From Oscillochloris sp. (lineage in GTDB: Bacteria > Chloroflexota > Chloroflexia > Chloroflexales > Chloroflexaceae): a stretch of 52,741 nt of DNA. Position 1 is the stretch's first letter. Each line of letters starts with the position of its first letter. This document shows, in pieces, positions 27,836 through 35,949 of this stretch. A program made the position numbers and the translations under genes. The DNA lies in the NCBI GenBank assembly GCA_012032775.1, contig JAAUQO010000011.1, positions 1 through 52,741 on the forward strand, in the 5' to 3' direction. The notes beneath the pieces were generated by a model. That model saw only the letters and a list, made by a program, of their open reading frames with translations. It was not told where the DNA came from and ran no database searches.

Positions 27836-27864
27836 TTGACACTCAAAGTTCGATACGGTACAAT
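27836..27864 (+). promoter_or_regulatory. Promoter toward the prenyltransferase/isopentenyl phosphate kinase genes
   Basis: Consensus TTGACA (27836-27841), 17-nt spacer, TACAAT (27859-27864). Its -35 box is 7 nt from the -35 box of the opposite promoter, so the two polymerases must compete. Confidence 0.65.
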
Positions 27865-28061
27865 CCCCGCCGGGCCTGATGCGCGTGACACCTGATGCGT
27901 GACGAGCCACTGCCGGCCGATCAAGGTACAGCAACACCACTCATGATACGGTACACATCCGTCAGTCGCAGTGCGTATGTTATGCCGGAAAACCGCACTG
28001 ATCGCGGCATGACGCGCCCACAAACACTCATATGCTCCCCACAGGAAATCGAGAGCGTTCC

Positions 28062-29027
28062 ATGAATAATCTTTCCGGCGAACAGGCTGCCATGGCGAAC
28101 CGCAGCGGTACGCGCATGTTTTACCATCTGCTCAAGGCGATGCGCCCACGGCAGTGGATCAAGAATACCTTTGTCTTCGCCGCCCTGGCCTTCTCCGAGA
28201 ACCGGCTCTGGCGGTTCTGGGACAATCCCGAGCCGATGTTGCGCGCACTCGGTGCGTTTATCTGCTTTTGTCTGGCGGCCAGTGCGATCTACCTGGTGAA
28301 CGATCTCGCCGATATTGAGAAGGATCGCGCCCATCCGCGCAAACGGATGCGGCCGCTCGCCTCGGGCGCACTTAGCCCACGTAGCGCGATCATCGCGACC
28401 ATCCTGCTGATCGTGCTGGCCGTACCATTGGCGCTCTGGGTTGACAGCGACAACGCCGGGCTTGATTTCGGGTTTTTGGCGGTACTGCTAACCTACGTGG
28501 TGGTGCAGGGGTTCCTGTACACATACTGGCTGAAGAATATCGTCATCCTCGATATTTTGATTATCGCGGCCGGATTTGTGTTGCGGGCCGTCGGCGGCGG
28601 GGCCGTGATCGATGTCACAATCACGCCCTGGCTCCTGGTCTGTATGGGACTACTGGCGATCTTCCTTGGGATCGGCAAGCGCCGTCATGAACTGACGTTG
28701 CTGGAGGGCGGCGCCGGCGATCACCGGCGGATTCTGGCCGAATACTCGGTGCCGATGCTCGATCAGATGTTGGCGATTGTGACGGCCAGCATCATTATGG
28801 CCTACAGTATGACGACCTATTCGGCGCCGGTTGCGCCGCAAGAGCCATACCCGATGCTGATGGCGACGATCCCATTTGTGATCTACGCGATTTTCCGCTA
28901 CCTTTATCTGATCTATCAGCGCGGCGGCGGCGGCGCGCCCGAGGATCTGGTGTTGAAAGATCTTCCGCTGGCATCCAGCATCATTCTCTGGGGAATCACG
29001 GTGCTCGGCGTGCTGGCGATCTTCTAG
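28062..29027 (+). CDS. UbiA-family prenyltransferase, decaprenyl-phosphate phosphoribosyltransferase-like
   Basis: 321 residues, about nine membrane helices. The UbiA metal/diphosphate motif is YLVNDLADIEKDRAHPRKR (N-D-x-x-D-x-x-x-D). The start (RPRQWIKNTFVFAALAFSEN) and the second acidic site region (GKRRHELTLLEGG) fit the branch that moves phosphoribose onto decaprenyl phosphate, the first step to decaprenyl-phosphoryl arabinose. Other polyprenyl acceptors are possible. The ATG at 28062 is preferred over 28032. The next gene starts 6 nt after the stop. Confidence 0.8.
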   Translation: MNNLSGEQAAMANRSGTRMFYHLLKAMRPRQWIKNTFVFAALAFSENRLWRFWDNPEPMLRALGAFICFCLAASAIYLVNDLADIEKDRAHPRKRMRPLASGALSPRSAIIATILLIVLAVPLALWVDSDNAGLDFGFLAVLLTYVVVQGFLYTYWLKNIVILDILIIAAGFVLRAVGGGAVIDVTITPWLLVCMGLLAIFLGIGKRRHELTLLEGGAGDHRRILAEYSVPMLDQMLAIVTASIIMAYSMTTYSAPVAPQEPYPMLMATIPFVIYAIFRYLYLIYQRGGGGAPEDLVLKDLPLASSIILWGITVLGVLAIF

Positions 29028-29033
29028 GATGCC

Positions 29034-29840
29034 ATGTACACGTTCATCAAACTCGGCGGCTCCGTCATCACCGATAAATCCGGCCGCGAGGCGGCAGATC
29101 TACCCCTGATCGCCCGGCTCTGCGCCGAGATCGCCGCCGCCCGCGCCGCCACTCCTGATCTCGCCTTGATCCTGGCCCACGGCAGCGGTTCCTTCGGCCA
29201 TCACTACGCCGCGCGTTATGGCGTGCATCGCGGTGTGCCGCCCGGCGGCACTTTTCTCGGCTTCGCCCATACCGCCGCTGCGGCGCTGCGCCTGAATCGG
29301 ATTGTCGTCGATCAGGCGATCACGGCCGGGCTGCCCGCCCTGAGCCTTCAGCCTTCGGCATCGCTGCGCACACGCGCCGGCGCAATTCAGTATTGGGAAA
29401 CAGCTACTGTCGCCACTGCGCTCAGCCACGGCCTGATTCCAATCGTGCATGGCGATGTCGCCTTTGATGATGTTCAGGGCAGCGCGATTGTTTCGACGGA
29501 AATGCTGCTTGAATATCTGGCTGTGGCCACACCATTGCGCCCGGCCCGCGTTATCCTGGTCGGCGAATCGGCGGTCTATACGGCCGATCCGCGGATCGAA
29601 CCGCATGCGGAGCGGATTCCCCTGATCAATGCCCACAATATCGAGCAGGTGCTCAGCGGCGCCGGCGGCTCGCATGCCGTCGATGTTACCGGCGGGATGC
29701 GCAGCAAACTTGAATTGATCTGGCGTTTGGTGCAACAGGTAGCGCAGTTGGAAGTGCGCCTGATCGGCCCCGAGGCCGGGTTGCTGCAAGCCGCGCTCAG
29801 CGATGCGCCGCTCGACAGTGGGACGGTTATTATGTTATGA
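29034..29840 (+). CDS. ipk: Isopentenyl phosphate kinase
   Basis: 268 residues, amino-acid kinase fold. It phosphorylates isopentenyl phosphate to isopentenyl diphosphate. Features of the IPK branch: FIKLGGSVITDKSG (K6, K15), ILAHGSGSFGHHYA with the IPK-specific histidine (about H56), VHGDVAFDDVQGSAIVSTE, AVYTADPRI and DVTGGMRSKLE. This enzyme belongs to the alternative mevalonate route, known mostly from archaea and reported in some Chloroflexota. It starts 6 nt after the prenyltransferase, so its product may feed polyprenyl synthesis for it. Confidence 0.88.
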   Translation: MYTFIKLGGSVITDKSGREAADLPLIARLCAEIAAARAATPDLALILAHGSGSFGHHYAARYGVHRGVPPGGTFLGFAHTAAAALRLNRIVVDQAITAGLPALSLQPSASLRTRAGAIQYWETATVATALSHGLIPIVHGDVAFDDVQGSAIVSTEMLLEYLAVATPLRPARVILVGESAVYTADPRIEPHAERIPLINAHNIEQVLSGAGGSHAVDVTGGMRSKLELIWRLVQQVAQLEVRLIGPEAGLLQAALSDAPLDSGTVIML

Positions 29841-29846
29841 CATAAT
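29829..29846. repeat. AT-rich perfect inverted repeat
   Basis: ATTATGT (29829-29835), TATG, ACATAAT (29840-29846). It overlaps the kinase stop and lies 39 nt before the SpoIIM-like gene. It stands out by base composition and could be an operator for that gene. Confidence 0.35.
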
Positions 29847-29884
29847 GAATAATCGGCCCACAGAAACGAGCCGAAAGGCCAGCA

Positions 29885-30853
29885 ATGTCACCTGAGACAT
29901 TTATCGCCCGCAAGCGCACCGATTGGGAACGGCTGAACGCACTGCTCGTCCGAGCCGGAGCCGGGCTTGATACACTGAGCGCCGCTGAATTGATCGAGAT
30001 GGGCCGGCTCTATCGCCAGGCTACTTCCGATCTGGCGGTCGCACGGCGCGATTTTCCCCGTCACCAACTGGCCGCCTACCTGAACGATCTGGTTGCGCGC
30101 AGCCACGGCGCGATCTATCGCAATGCCGGCCCGCGTCCGGCCACAATGCTCACCTTCTTCAGCAGCGTGTTCCCGCAGGCCTTTCGCGCCACATGGCCGG
30201 CGACACTTGCCGCATTCCTGATGTTCCTCATCCCGGCCCTGGCGGCGTTTATCGTCACCTTCCGCGATCCAACCCTGGCCGGAGCGCTGTTGCCGGGTTC
30301 GGAGCCGGTGATCGAGCAGATCCAGGCCGGCGAAGAATGGTGGTTGACGATCAACGATAGCCCGGCCGCCGCCTCAGCCCAGATTATGACCAACAATATC
30401 GGCGTGGCGATCCGCGCCTTCGCCGGCGGCATTACCCTCGGCATCTACACATTCTGGGTGCTGGTGACGAATGGGTTGCTGATTGGAGTGGTGGCGGGCG
30501 CCGCGCAGCGCTTTGGATTCGCCGGGAATTTGTGGGGCTTTGTGGCCGCCCACGGGGTGATCGAACTCAGCATCATCTTTATTGCCGGCGGCGCAGGGCT
30601 GCAACTTGGCTGGTCGATCTTACGACCGGGCTTGCTCAGCCGACGAGCGGCGCTGGTTGTGGCGGCGCGGCGAGCCGTGTTGCTGTTGCTCGGCGTTGTG
30701 CCGCTGTTTATTATCGCCGGCCTGATCGAGGGCTTCATCTCGCCCGCAAATCTGCCGCTTTGGATCAAACTCACGGTTGCCGCCGGCAGCGGGATCGCAT
30801 TGGCAGCCTACCTGACCTGGCCGGGCGCGAACGCGATGCGGGATGAAGGATAG
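29885..30853 (+). CDS. SpoIIM-like (DUF95) integral membrane protein
   Basis: 322 residues. A soluble N-terminal ~95 residues (ARKRTDWERLNALLVRAGAG, ELIEMGRLYRQATSDLAVAR) is followed by five or six membrane helices, including AAFLMFLIPALAAFIVTF and FVAAHGVIELSIIFIAGGAG. The HGxxE motif (AAHGVIELS) is the hallmark of the stage II sporulation M family. The family is common in non-sporulating bacteria, often next to RDD or DUF58 genes, so no role in sporulation is implied. Confidence 0.85.
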   Translation: MSPETFIARKRTDWERLNALLVRAGAGLDTLSAAELIEMGRLYRQATSDLAVARRDFPRHQLAAYLNDLVARSHGAIYRNAGPRPATMLTFFSSVFPQAFRATWPATLAAFLMFLIPALAAFIVTFRDPTLAGALLPGSEPVIEQIQAGEEWWLTINDSPAAASAQIMTNNIGVAIRAFAGGITLGIYTFWVLVTNGLLIGVVAGAAQRFGFAGNLWGFVAAHGVIELSIIFIAGGAGLQLGWSILRPGLLSRRAALVVAARRAVLLLLGVVPLFIIAGLIEGFISPANLPLWIKLTVAAGSGIALAAYLTWPGANAMRDEG

Positions 30854-30898
30854 CCATTGCCACGGCGTGAATGTGGCACAGCATGGCAGTGTGGAGAT

Positions 30899-31984
30899 AT
30901 GACTGCATTTCTTTTGCCGGAACTACCCGGCTCACCGATAACGATTCGGCGCTGGTTGGTTACGCCGGGCGCACAGGTAACCGCCGGCGCGCCGCTGGTG
31001 ATTGTGGTAACCAACACCATTGAAGCAGTCTTGCCTGCACCCGGCGATGGTGTGCTGGCAATGGTTGCGGTTGCAGCCGGCAAGGTAGCTGAAGCCGGAA
31101 CAGTGCTGGCCAGCCTGGAAGGCGCAGCGCCGCAACGAGTGCGGGCCACGCCATTGGCACGCGTGATCGCTGCGACCCACGGGATCGATCTGGCAACCAT
31201 CAGCGGTAGCGGGCCGGCGGGCCGGATCAATGCCGCCGATCTGCCGGTAAATCGCCATCGACCACTGGAAGCGCAACAGGCCAGGCAACCGGACGAGCCG
31301 GCTGCGATCGAGCTACAACCAGCGCAAGGGCCGCTATTCACAGCGATGCCGAGAATCTTCGGCGCAAATCCTGCAGTAAGACTCGGCGACAAACCACTTC
31401 CGCTGGCCACGGTGATGATCGAGGCCGACCTGAGTTCAGTGTTGGGCCTGATCGCCGAACAACAACCGGCATTCACACGACGGCGGCTGGAGCTTGGATT
31501 AGCGACATGTCTGGCATGGGCAGTTGCCGCAGTGTTACCGCAACATCCTTATGTGAACGCTCATTGGAGCGCCGACGGAATGATTCTGCGGCGCCGGCAG
31601 CATCTGGCGGTAGCGATACCGGGCGTAGGCGGCAAACAGGCGTGGCGGCTGATCTGTGATGCGGGCGACTTGAATTTGCGTGGCATGGCACGAGCGCTTG
31701 GCGGCGCAGCCATGGCGAATCCGCCATCAGCGGCAACCTTCAGCATCATCGATGGTTCGGCCATGGCGCATAAATATGCGGCCTATCCGCCGGCAGGCGA
31801 TCACATTGCCGGGCTGACCGTGAGCGCTGCCCAACAACGGGCGATCGCGATCGAGGATAAATTGGCGATCCGTCCAATTGCCCAACTCGGCCTCTGCTAC
31901 GATGCGCGAGGATGCGAACATCAGCAGGCAATTGCATTTCTAAACGCCGTACATACTTCGTTAGAGCGGATGGCGATGGTATAA
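30899..31984 (+). CDS. Degenerate 2-oxoacid dehydrogenase E2-like protein
   Basis: 361 residues with the order lipoyl-like domain (1-75), E3-binding-like domain (TPLARVIAATHGIDLATISG, about 82-118) and CoA-acyltransferase-like domain (about 150-361). The lysine that carries lipoate, normally in ETDKA, is missing: the site reads VVTNTIEAVLPAP. The catalytic DHRxxDG at the C-terminus is replaced by YDARGCEHQQA. Both chemical centres are therefore absent while the fold pattern remains. No E1 or E3 genes are adjacent. The reading frame is intact, so it appears to be kept as a non-canonical or regulatory protein. The ATG at 30899 is preferred over a TTG at 30857. Confidence 0.7.
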   Translation: MTAFLLPELPGSPITIRRWLVTPGAQVTAGAPLVIVVTNTIEAVLPAPGDGVLAMVAVAAGKVAEAGTVLASLEGAAPQRVRATPLARVIAATHGIDLATISGSGPAGRINAADLPVNRHRPLEAQQARQPDEPAAIELQPAQGPLFTAMPRIFGANPAVRLGDKPLPLATVMIEADLSSVLGLIAEQQPAFTRRRLELGLATCLAWAVAAVLPQHPYVNAHWSADGMILRRRQHLAVAIPGVGGKQAWRLICDAGDLNLRGMARALGGAAMANPPSAATFSIIDGSAMAHKYAAYPPAGDHIAGLTVSAAQQRAIAIEDKLAIRPIAQLGLCYDARGCEHQQAIAFLNAVHTSLERMAMV

Positions 31985-31985
31985 T
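31977..31985 (+). promoter_or_regulatory. Extended -10 promoter of pfkA
   Basis: TGGTATAAT (TG-n-TATAAT) overlaps the stop of the E2-like gene; a weak TTCGTT lies 17 nt upstream of TATAAT. About 100 nt of leader precedes pfkA. Confidence 0.55.
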
Positions 31986-32086
31986 TGGCCTGGCGAGCCG
32001 GAACGGCTCGTATCCGTACCGGTTGGGAGAGAGCGAACCGGATTGCGGTCCCCATGCCACATCTGCCCTTGAAGGAGAACGTAGAC

Positions 32087-33156
32087 ATGGCAACGAAGGC
32101 GAAGACACGCATCGGCGTGCTGACGAGCGGCGGTGATGCCCCCGGGCTGAACGCGGTGATTCGTGCCGTAGTCAAGGCCGCCTCCGGTCTTGGCTGGGAA
32201 GTGCTTGGGATCGAGTATGGTTTTGAGGGTTTGTTGGGCGAAAAAACTTATCGGGTTCTGACGAATTCCGATGTCCAGGGTTTGTTGCCCCGTGGCGGGA
32301 CAATCCTACGCACCACGAACAAGGGTCACTTCGGCCCACGCAAACGCGATCTGGCGCCGGAAGAAGACCCGTACATTCAGGCGGCGCAGGCGGTTAAAGA
32401 TCTGAATCTGCGCGCCCTGGTGACGATCGGCGGTGAAGGGACGCAGCGGATCTCGATGGAATTGTACAATCTTGGGGTGCCGGTGATCGGAGTGCCGAAG
32501 ACGATCGATAATGATCTGGCCGGGACGGATCGCACCTTCGGTTTCATACGGCGCTCCAGGTTGCAACCGACGCGATCGATCGTTTGCACACCACCGCCGC
32601 CAGCCACAACCGCGTGATGGTTTTAGAGGTGATGGGCCGGCATACCGGCTGGATTGCACTGCATGCCGGGCTTGCCGGCGGCGCCGATATCATCTTGATC
32701 CCTGAGATTCCATTCTCGATGGAGTATGTGGCCGGCAAGATCCGCGACCGCGAGAATCACGGCAGTACCTTCAGCATTGTGGTGGTTGCCGAGGGTGCGC
32801 GGCCGGTGGGCGGCAGCGAGATGTATCTGGCCGACGGGCGGTTGGGCGGAATCGGCTCTTGGGTGGGCGAACAGATCCAATCGATGACCGGCAAAGATGT
32901 GCGGGTGACGGTACTTGGCCATGTGCAGCGCGGCGGTTCGCCTTCACCGTACGATCGCTTACTCTCGACGCGTTATGGTGCGGCAGCGGTGGCTGCGGCC
33001 GAAAAAGGCGTCTTCGGCGAGATGGTTTCGCTGCGGGCCCAGGAGATTGTAACTGTGCCGCTGGTTGAGGCCACCGGCCATCTCAAAATGGTGCGTCCGC
33101 ACAGCGATCTGGTGTTAGCCGGGCGCAGCCTGGGTGTGAGCTTCGGCAACGAGTAG
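32087..33156 (+). CDS. pfkA: 6-phosphofructokinase, one frameshift
   Basis: About 356 residues when repaired. It phosphorylates fructose 6-phosphate in glycolysis. Motifs: IGVLTSGGDAPGLNAVIRA, GEGTQRIS in place of the usual GGDGS, PKTIDNDLAGTD, MGRHTGWIALHAGL, and GHVQRGGSPSPYDR. A base is missing near 32548, after ACCTTCGGTTTC: adding G gives FGFDTALQVATDAIDRLHTT, the ordinary family sequence. The lysine in PKTIDND is typical of the PPi-dependent and group III branch, but the glycine after GGE is ATP-type. Donor is therefore uncertain. A GGAGA site precedes the ATG at 32087. Confidence 0.88.
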
Positions 33157-33283
33157 CGCAAGCGCGGTGTTGCACAAGGTTGGCGCAAGTCAGGCCATGG
33201 CCGGAGCGTGCGAGGTAGCAATCATGGCAGTTGCCGCACGCCGGTAGCCCCTACGCGAACCTGGTGAAACAGTACTGATAGAG

Positions 33284-33314
33284 GCGGACGCGGCACATAC
33301 GGCGCCGTGTCCGC
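33284..33314 (+). other. 11-bp stem-loop between pfkA and the RemA-like gene
   Basis: GCGGACGCGGC (33284-33294) pairs with GCCGTGTCCGC (33304-33314) with one G-T wobble, loop of 9 nt. It ends 12 nt before the next ATG, so it could also hide that gene's ribosome-binding site. Confidence 0.4.
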
Positions 33315-33326
33315 TGCAGGCCGTAC

Positions 33327-33557
33327 ATGGAAACGATCTGGCTTGGATACGACGGCCTCGCATTGCCGTTCGCCCAGATCAGCGTCGTCTTGATCTACCG
33401 ACCGGCCCTCGATGCCTATATTGTGCAGACATACGGCAGCGTGCCGCGTGGAGTGCGCTCGGTGGTGATTACAGCCGATGGGATCTACTGGCCCGCCCGG
33501 GTGCCGCCCGAACAACTTCGTCGTCGTTGGGCCGCCTGGCGGCGCGGCGAAGAATGA
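33327..33557 (+). CDS. Small protein, possibly RemA/DUF370-like
   Basis: 76 residues, no signal or membrane segment. By eye it resembles the DUF370 (RemA) family of small DNA-binding matrix regulators. There is an N-terminal strand and loop (IWLGYDGLALPFAQISVVL) and a later QTYGSVPRGVRSVVITADGI that lines up with the family's YGRRTRAVIITDSDH. The resemblance is moderate and the GFGN motif is altered to GYDG, so this is a tentative call. Confidence 0.45.
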   Translation: METIWLGYDGLALPFAQISVVLIYRPALDAYIVQTYGSVPRGVRSVVITADGIYWPARVPPEQLRRRWAAWRRGEE

Positions 33558-33567
33558 ACGTAACGTC

Positions 33568-34016
33568 ATGATCAGCTACCAAATTTCTGCGACAACGATT
33601 ACCACTGCCTCACCTGAACAGGTTTTCGCCGTGCTCGACGACTTCGGCCACTGGCCCGATTGGATGCCGTCGTTTGAGAATATCCAGGTTGAGTTACCCG
33701 CCGAGGGCAGCCCGCAACTAGGCTATCGCTTCGAGTTACGGAGCGGCCTGATCCGGACTCACATGCAGGTGATCGAGCATACACCGCTCAGCCGAGGTAC
33801 GCAATTTCGGATCAGTTTCCCGCCGCTAACCGGCACAAACTGTTTTCGGATGGCGCCGCTTGAAGATGGCCGGTACCGCTGGAGCGAGTTGACTCGCTGG
33901 ATCTGCCGGAGTTTGTGGTCAACCTCATCGATAGTGCCCGCCGCGAACGCTTCACACTGCTGGCTGCCGACTTTCTGCGCGCCCTGAAAACCGTTGTTGA
34001 ACGCCCCCCACAATGA
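33568..34016 (+). CDS. SRPBCC (START-like) family protein, one frameshift
   Basis: About 149 residues. MISYQISATTITTASPEQVF then VLDDFGHWPDWMPSFENIQV is the usual N-terminus of this ligand-binding family. Near 33889 the frame moves by one: the -1 frame reads DSLDLPEFVVNLIDSARRER and then a C-terminal helix (FLRALKTVVERPPQ), ending at 34016. Its stop overlaps the next ATG (ATGA). It is a second, independent START-like protein in the window and not a close copy of the one at 6159. Confidence 0.65.
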
Positions 34017-34246
34017 GCACCGAACATGATGCCGCGCTGCACCAGTTGATCGCCGCCCTTGATCGGGCCGGCTTACGTACGCCGGTCGAGATCATGATCG
34101 ACGCTCTCGCCCCCCTCGATGTAGTGACAAGCCAGTTCGTCGCCCTGGGCCGGCCGTTCGTCGGCGGCACCCGCTTTGAGCGCTATGTCGCGGCGCTGTC
34201 CGAGGTTGAGAGTTGGCCCGAGTTGCGGCGCTTGCTCGATCGTTAG
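34013..34246 (+). CDS. Hypothetical protein, 77 aa
   Basis: A small helical soluble protein beginning MSTEHDAALHQLIAALDRAG. Its ATG overlaps the upstream stop in ATGA, so it is translated with the SRPBCC gene. No recognised family. Confidence 0.5.
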   Translation: MSTEHDAALHQLIAALDRAGLRTPVEIMIDALAPLDVVTSQFVALGRPFVGGTRFERYVAALSEVESWPELRRLLDR

Positions 34247-34328
34247 CGCCAGATTTTGATCGCATTCACGGTGCAGCCTGTTTCCGTAATTGTCAGCGAT
34301 TTATGGAGCGTTCCAGCCCACAGGAATG

Positions 34329-34357
34329 TTGACAAAGGCGATCCGCCGGGTTACACT
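34329..34357 (+). promoter_or_regulatory. Promoter of the DUF6754-PDWLR-MutL operon
   Basis: Consensus TTGACA (34329-34334), 17-nt spacer, TACACT (34352-34357), 65 nt before the first gene of the operon. Confidence 0.65.
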
Positions 34358-34421
34358 GAAAGACGGAATCGCGCCAATTCTGTAAAGGATTGTGCGCGCG
34401 AAACAACATCTGGAGTCGGAC

Positions 34422-35221
34422 ATGACCCTGGCCCCTACCGCAATTTTGATCCTGCTTGTAACTCTGGTGGTTGTCGGCCTGACATGGCTACACCACGCCC
34501 GGGCACTGGCCGGACGGATCACGACGATCCGGCCGCTGCCGGCGCTTGATGCGTTGCGAGCCGCACTTGGGCGGGGCGCTGAAACCGGACGCTCACTGCA
34601 TATCTCGCCGGGAGCCGGTTTGATCGGCGCCGCGAGGGCAATCGCAGTACTACAGCCGAGGTATTCGCCGGATTGCTGACCGCCGAACGGGTTGCGGCCG
34701 AGGCTGCGTTGAACGGCGCTTCGGTGCAGGTGACATCGGCAGATGCGGTGGCCCATCTGGCATTACGCGGCGCAGTGCGCCAGGCCTATCAGGTAGCTGG
34801 GCAAACCCAGGATTATGATCCGGCCCAGGTGCAGTTGCTGGCCCAATCCGACGATCTCGCGTATGCGACCGGCGTCACGGGGATTTACGCCCGGCAACGG
34901 CTGGAAGCAAGTGTGCTGATCGGAAGTTTCGGCCAGGAGTTTTTGTTGATCGGCGAGGACGGCGCCCAGCGCGGATTGCCGCAGATCGTCGGCACAACCA
35001 ACCCGGCGGCACTGCCCCTGATGTTGCTGACAACATCCTCAACTCTGGTCGGCGAAGAGATCTTCGCCGCCGAAGTCTACCTGACCAGCGAACGGCGCGC
35101 ACGAGCGCGCTTGCTGACCCAGGATGTGCTGCGGACAGTGGTGATTTTGCTGATGATCGGCGGCTTTGTCTATACTCTGTTGCAACCGACGCTTGGTTTG
35201 CCGCCGTTACCTGGCCTGTAA
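34422..35221 (+). CDS. DUF6754-like membrane protein, one frameshift
   Basis: About 266 residues. An N-terminal membrane helix (APTAILILLVTLVVVGLTWL) is followed by LPALDALRAALGRGAETGRS and LHISPGAG. One base is missing near 34633-34638; with it the chain continues GNRSTTAEVFAGLLTAERVA, then AHLALRGAVRQAYQVAG and IGSFGQEFLLIGEDGAQRG. A C-terminal helix (VLRTVVILLMIGGFVYTLL) ends at QPTLGLPPLPGL. This matches my memory of DUF6754, a domain of unknown function; the name should be checked. First gene of the operon, 12 nt before the next. Confidence 0.6.
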
Positions 35222-35233
35222 GCAGAGGGGTTC

Positions 35234-35899
35234 ATGTCGATCCTGCGCGATGCCAAGCGATTGTTCGCCGTTGTGATCGCCGGCTCCTGCGGTCTGATTA
35301 TCTTGCTTGATTTCGGCGGTGCAGGTGGTGTGATCGCCGCGATTGCCGGGTTGCTGATCTCCTGGGCGGCGATGATCACCGCAATCGCCCTGTTGCTCGG
35401 GATTTTTAGTGTCGCCTGGTCGCATGTCCAACGCGTCCGCTTGCGCAGTCCGGATTGGGGCTACAGCCTGGTGTTGTTGGTGGGCCTGATTGCCGTGATT
35501 ATGACCGGGATCTTTTTTCCGCTCAGTGGGCCGAATGGGATTGTACTGCCGAGTAGTCTGGCCGAAGGGCCGATTCGGGCATTTTTTCGGATCGTCTATG
35601 AGCCACTCGCCGGGAGTCTGCTGGCGTTGCTTGCGTTCTTCAGTCTGAGCGCCGCACTCCGCGCAGTCCGCCGGCGCAGTCTTGAAGCAATCACCATTCT
35701 GGTGATCGCATGTCTGGTGTTAATCGCACAGTTGCCGATCGTCGCCGGATTGCCTGGAATCGGCGTCGGTATGCAATGGTTGAACGACTATGTCGCGCTC
35801 GCCGGCGCACGCGGTCTGCTGATCGGCTCGGCAATCGGCGCCCTGGTTGCCAGTGTTCGCGTCCTGCTGGGCTTTGATATTCCGTATCTGGACCGCTGA
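35234..35899 (+). CDS. Polytopic membrane protein of unknown function
   Basis: 221 residues with about six membrane helices, for example LFAVVIAGSCGLIILLDFGG, YSLVLLVGLIAVIMTGIFF and ITILVIACLVLIAQLPIV. There are few charged residues apart from short loops, and no transporter motif. It lies 12 nt after the DUF6754-like gene and 50 nt before the W-L repeat gene. I recognise no family. Confidence 0.6.
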   Translation: MSILRDAKRLFAVVIAGSCGLIILLDFGGAGGVIAAIAGLLISWAAMITAIALLLGIFSVAWSHVQRVRLRSPDWGYSLVLLVGLIAVIMTGIFFPLSGPNGIVLPSSLAEGPIRAFFRIVYEPLAGSLLALLAFFSLSAALRAVRRRSLEAITILVIACLVLIAQLPIVAGLPGIGVGMQWLNDYVALAGARGLLIGSAIGALVASVRVLLGFDIPYLDR

Positions 35900-35949
35900 G
35901 ATCTCCGCTGGTTCGATAAGCCGGGGATCGTCGCCGGTGTGATAGATTT

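Larger units (their letters stand above)
27628..28061. other. 434-nt divergent intergenic region
   Basis: This stretch separates rdgB (minus) from the prenyltransferase gene (plus). It holds the two back-to-back promoters listed separately and long leaders on both sides (about 165 and 190 nt). No convincing small gene, RNA fold or repeat was found in the leaders. Confidence 0.6.

Noticed and set aside
32540..32560. Programmed ribosomal frameshift in phosphofructokinase
   Set aside because: There is no slippery heptamer or fitting structure, and many unrelated genes in the window show the same one-base loss.
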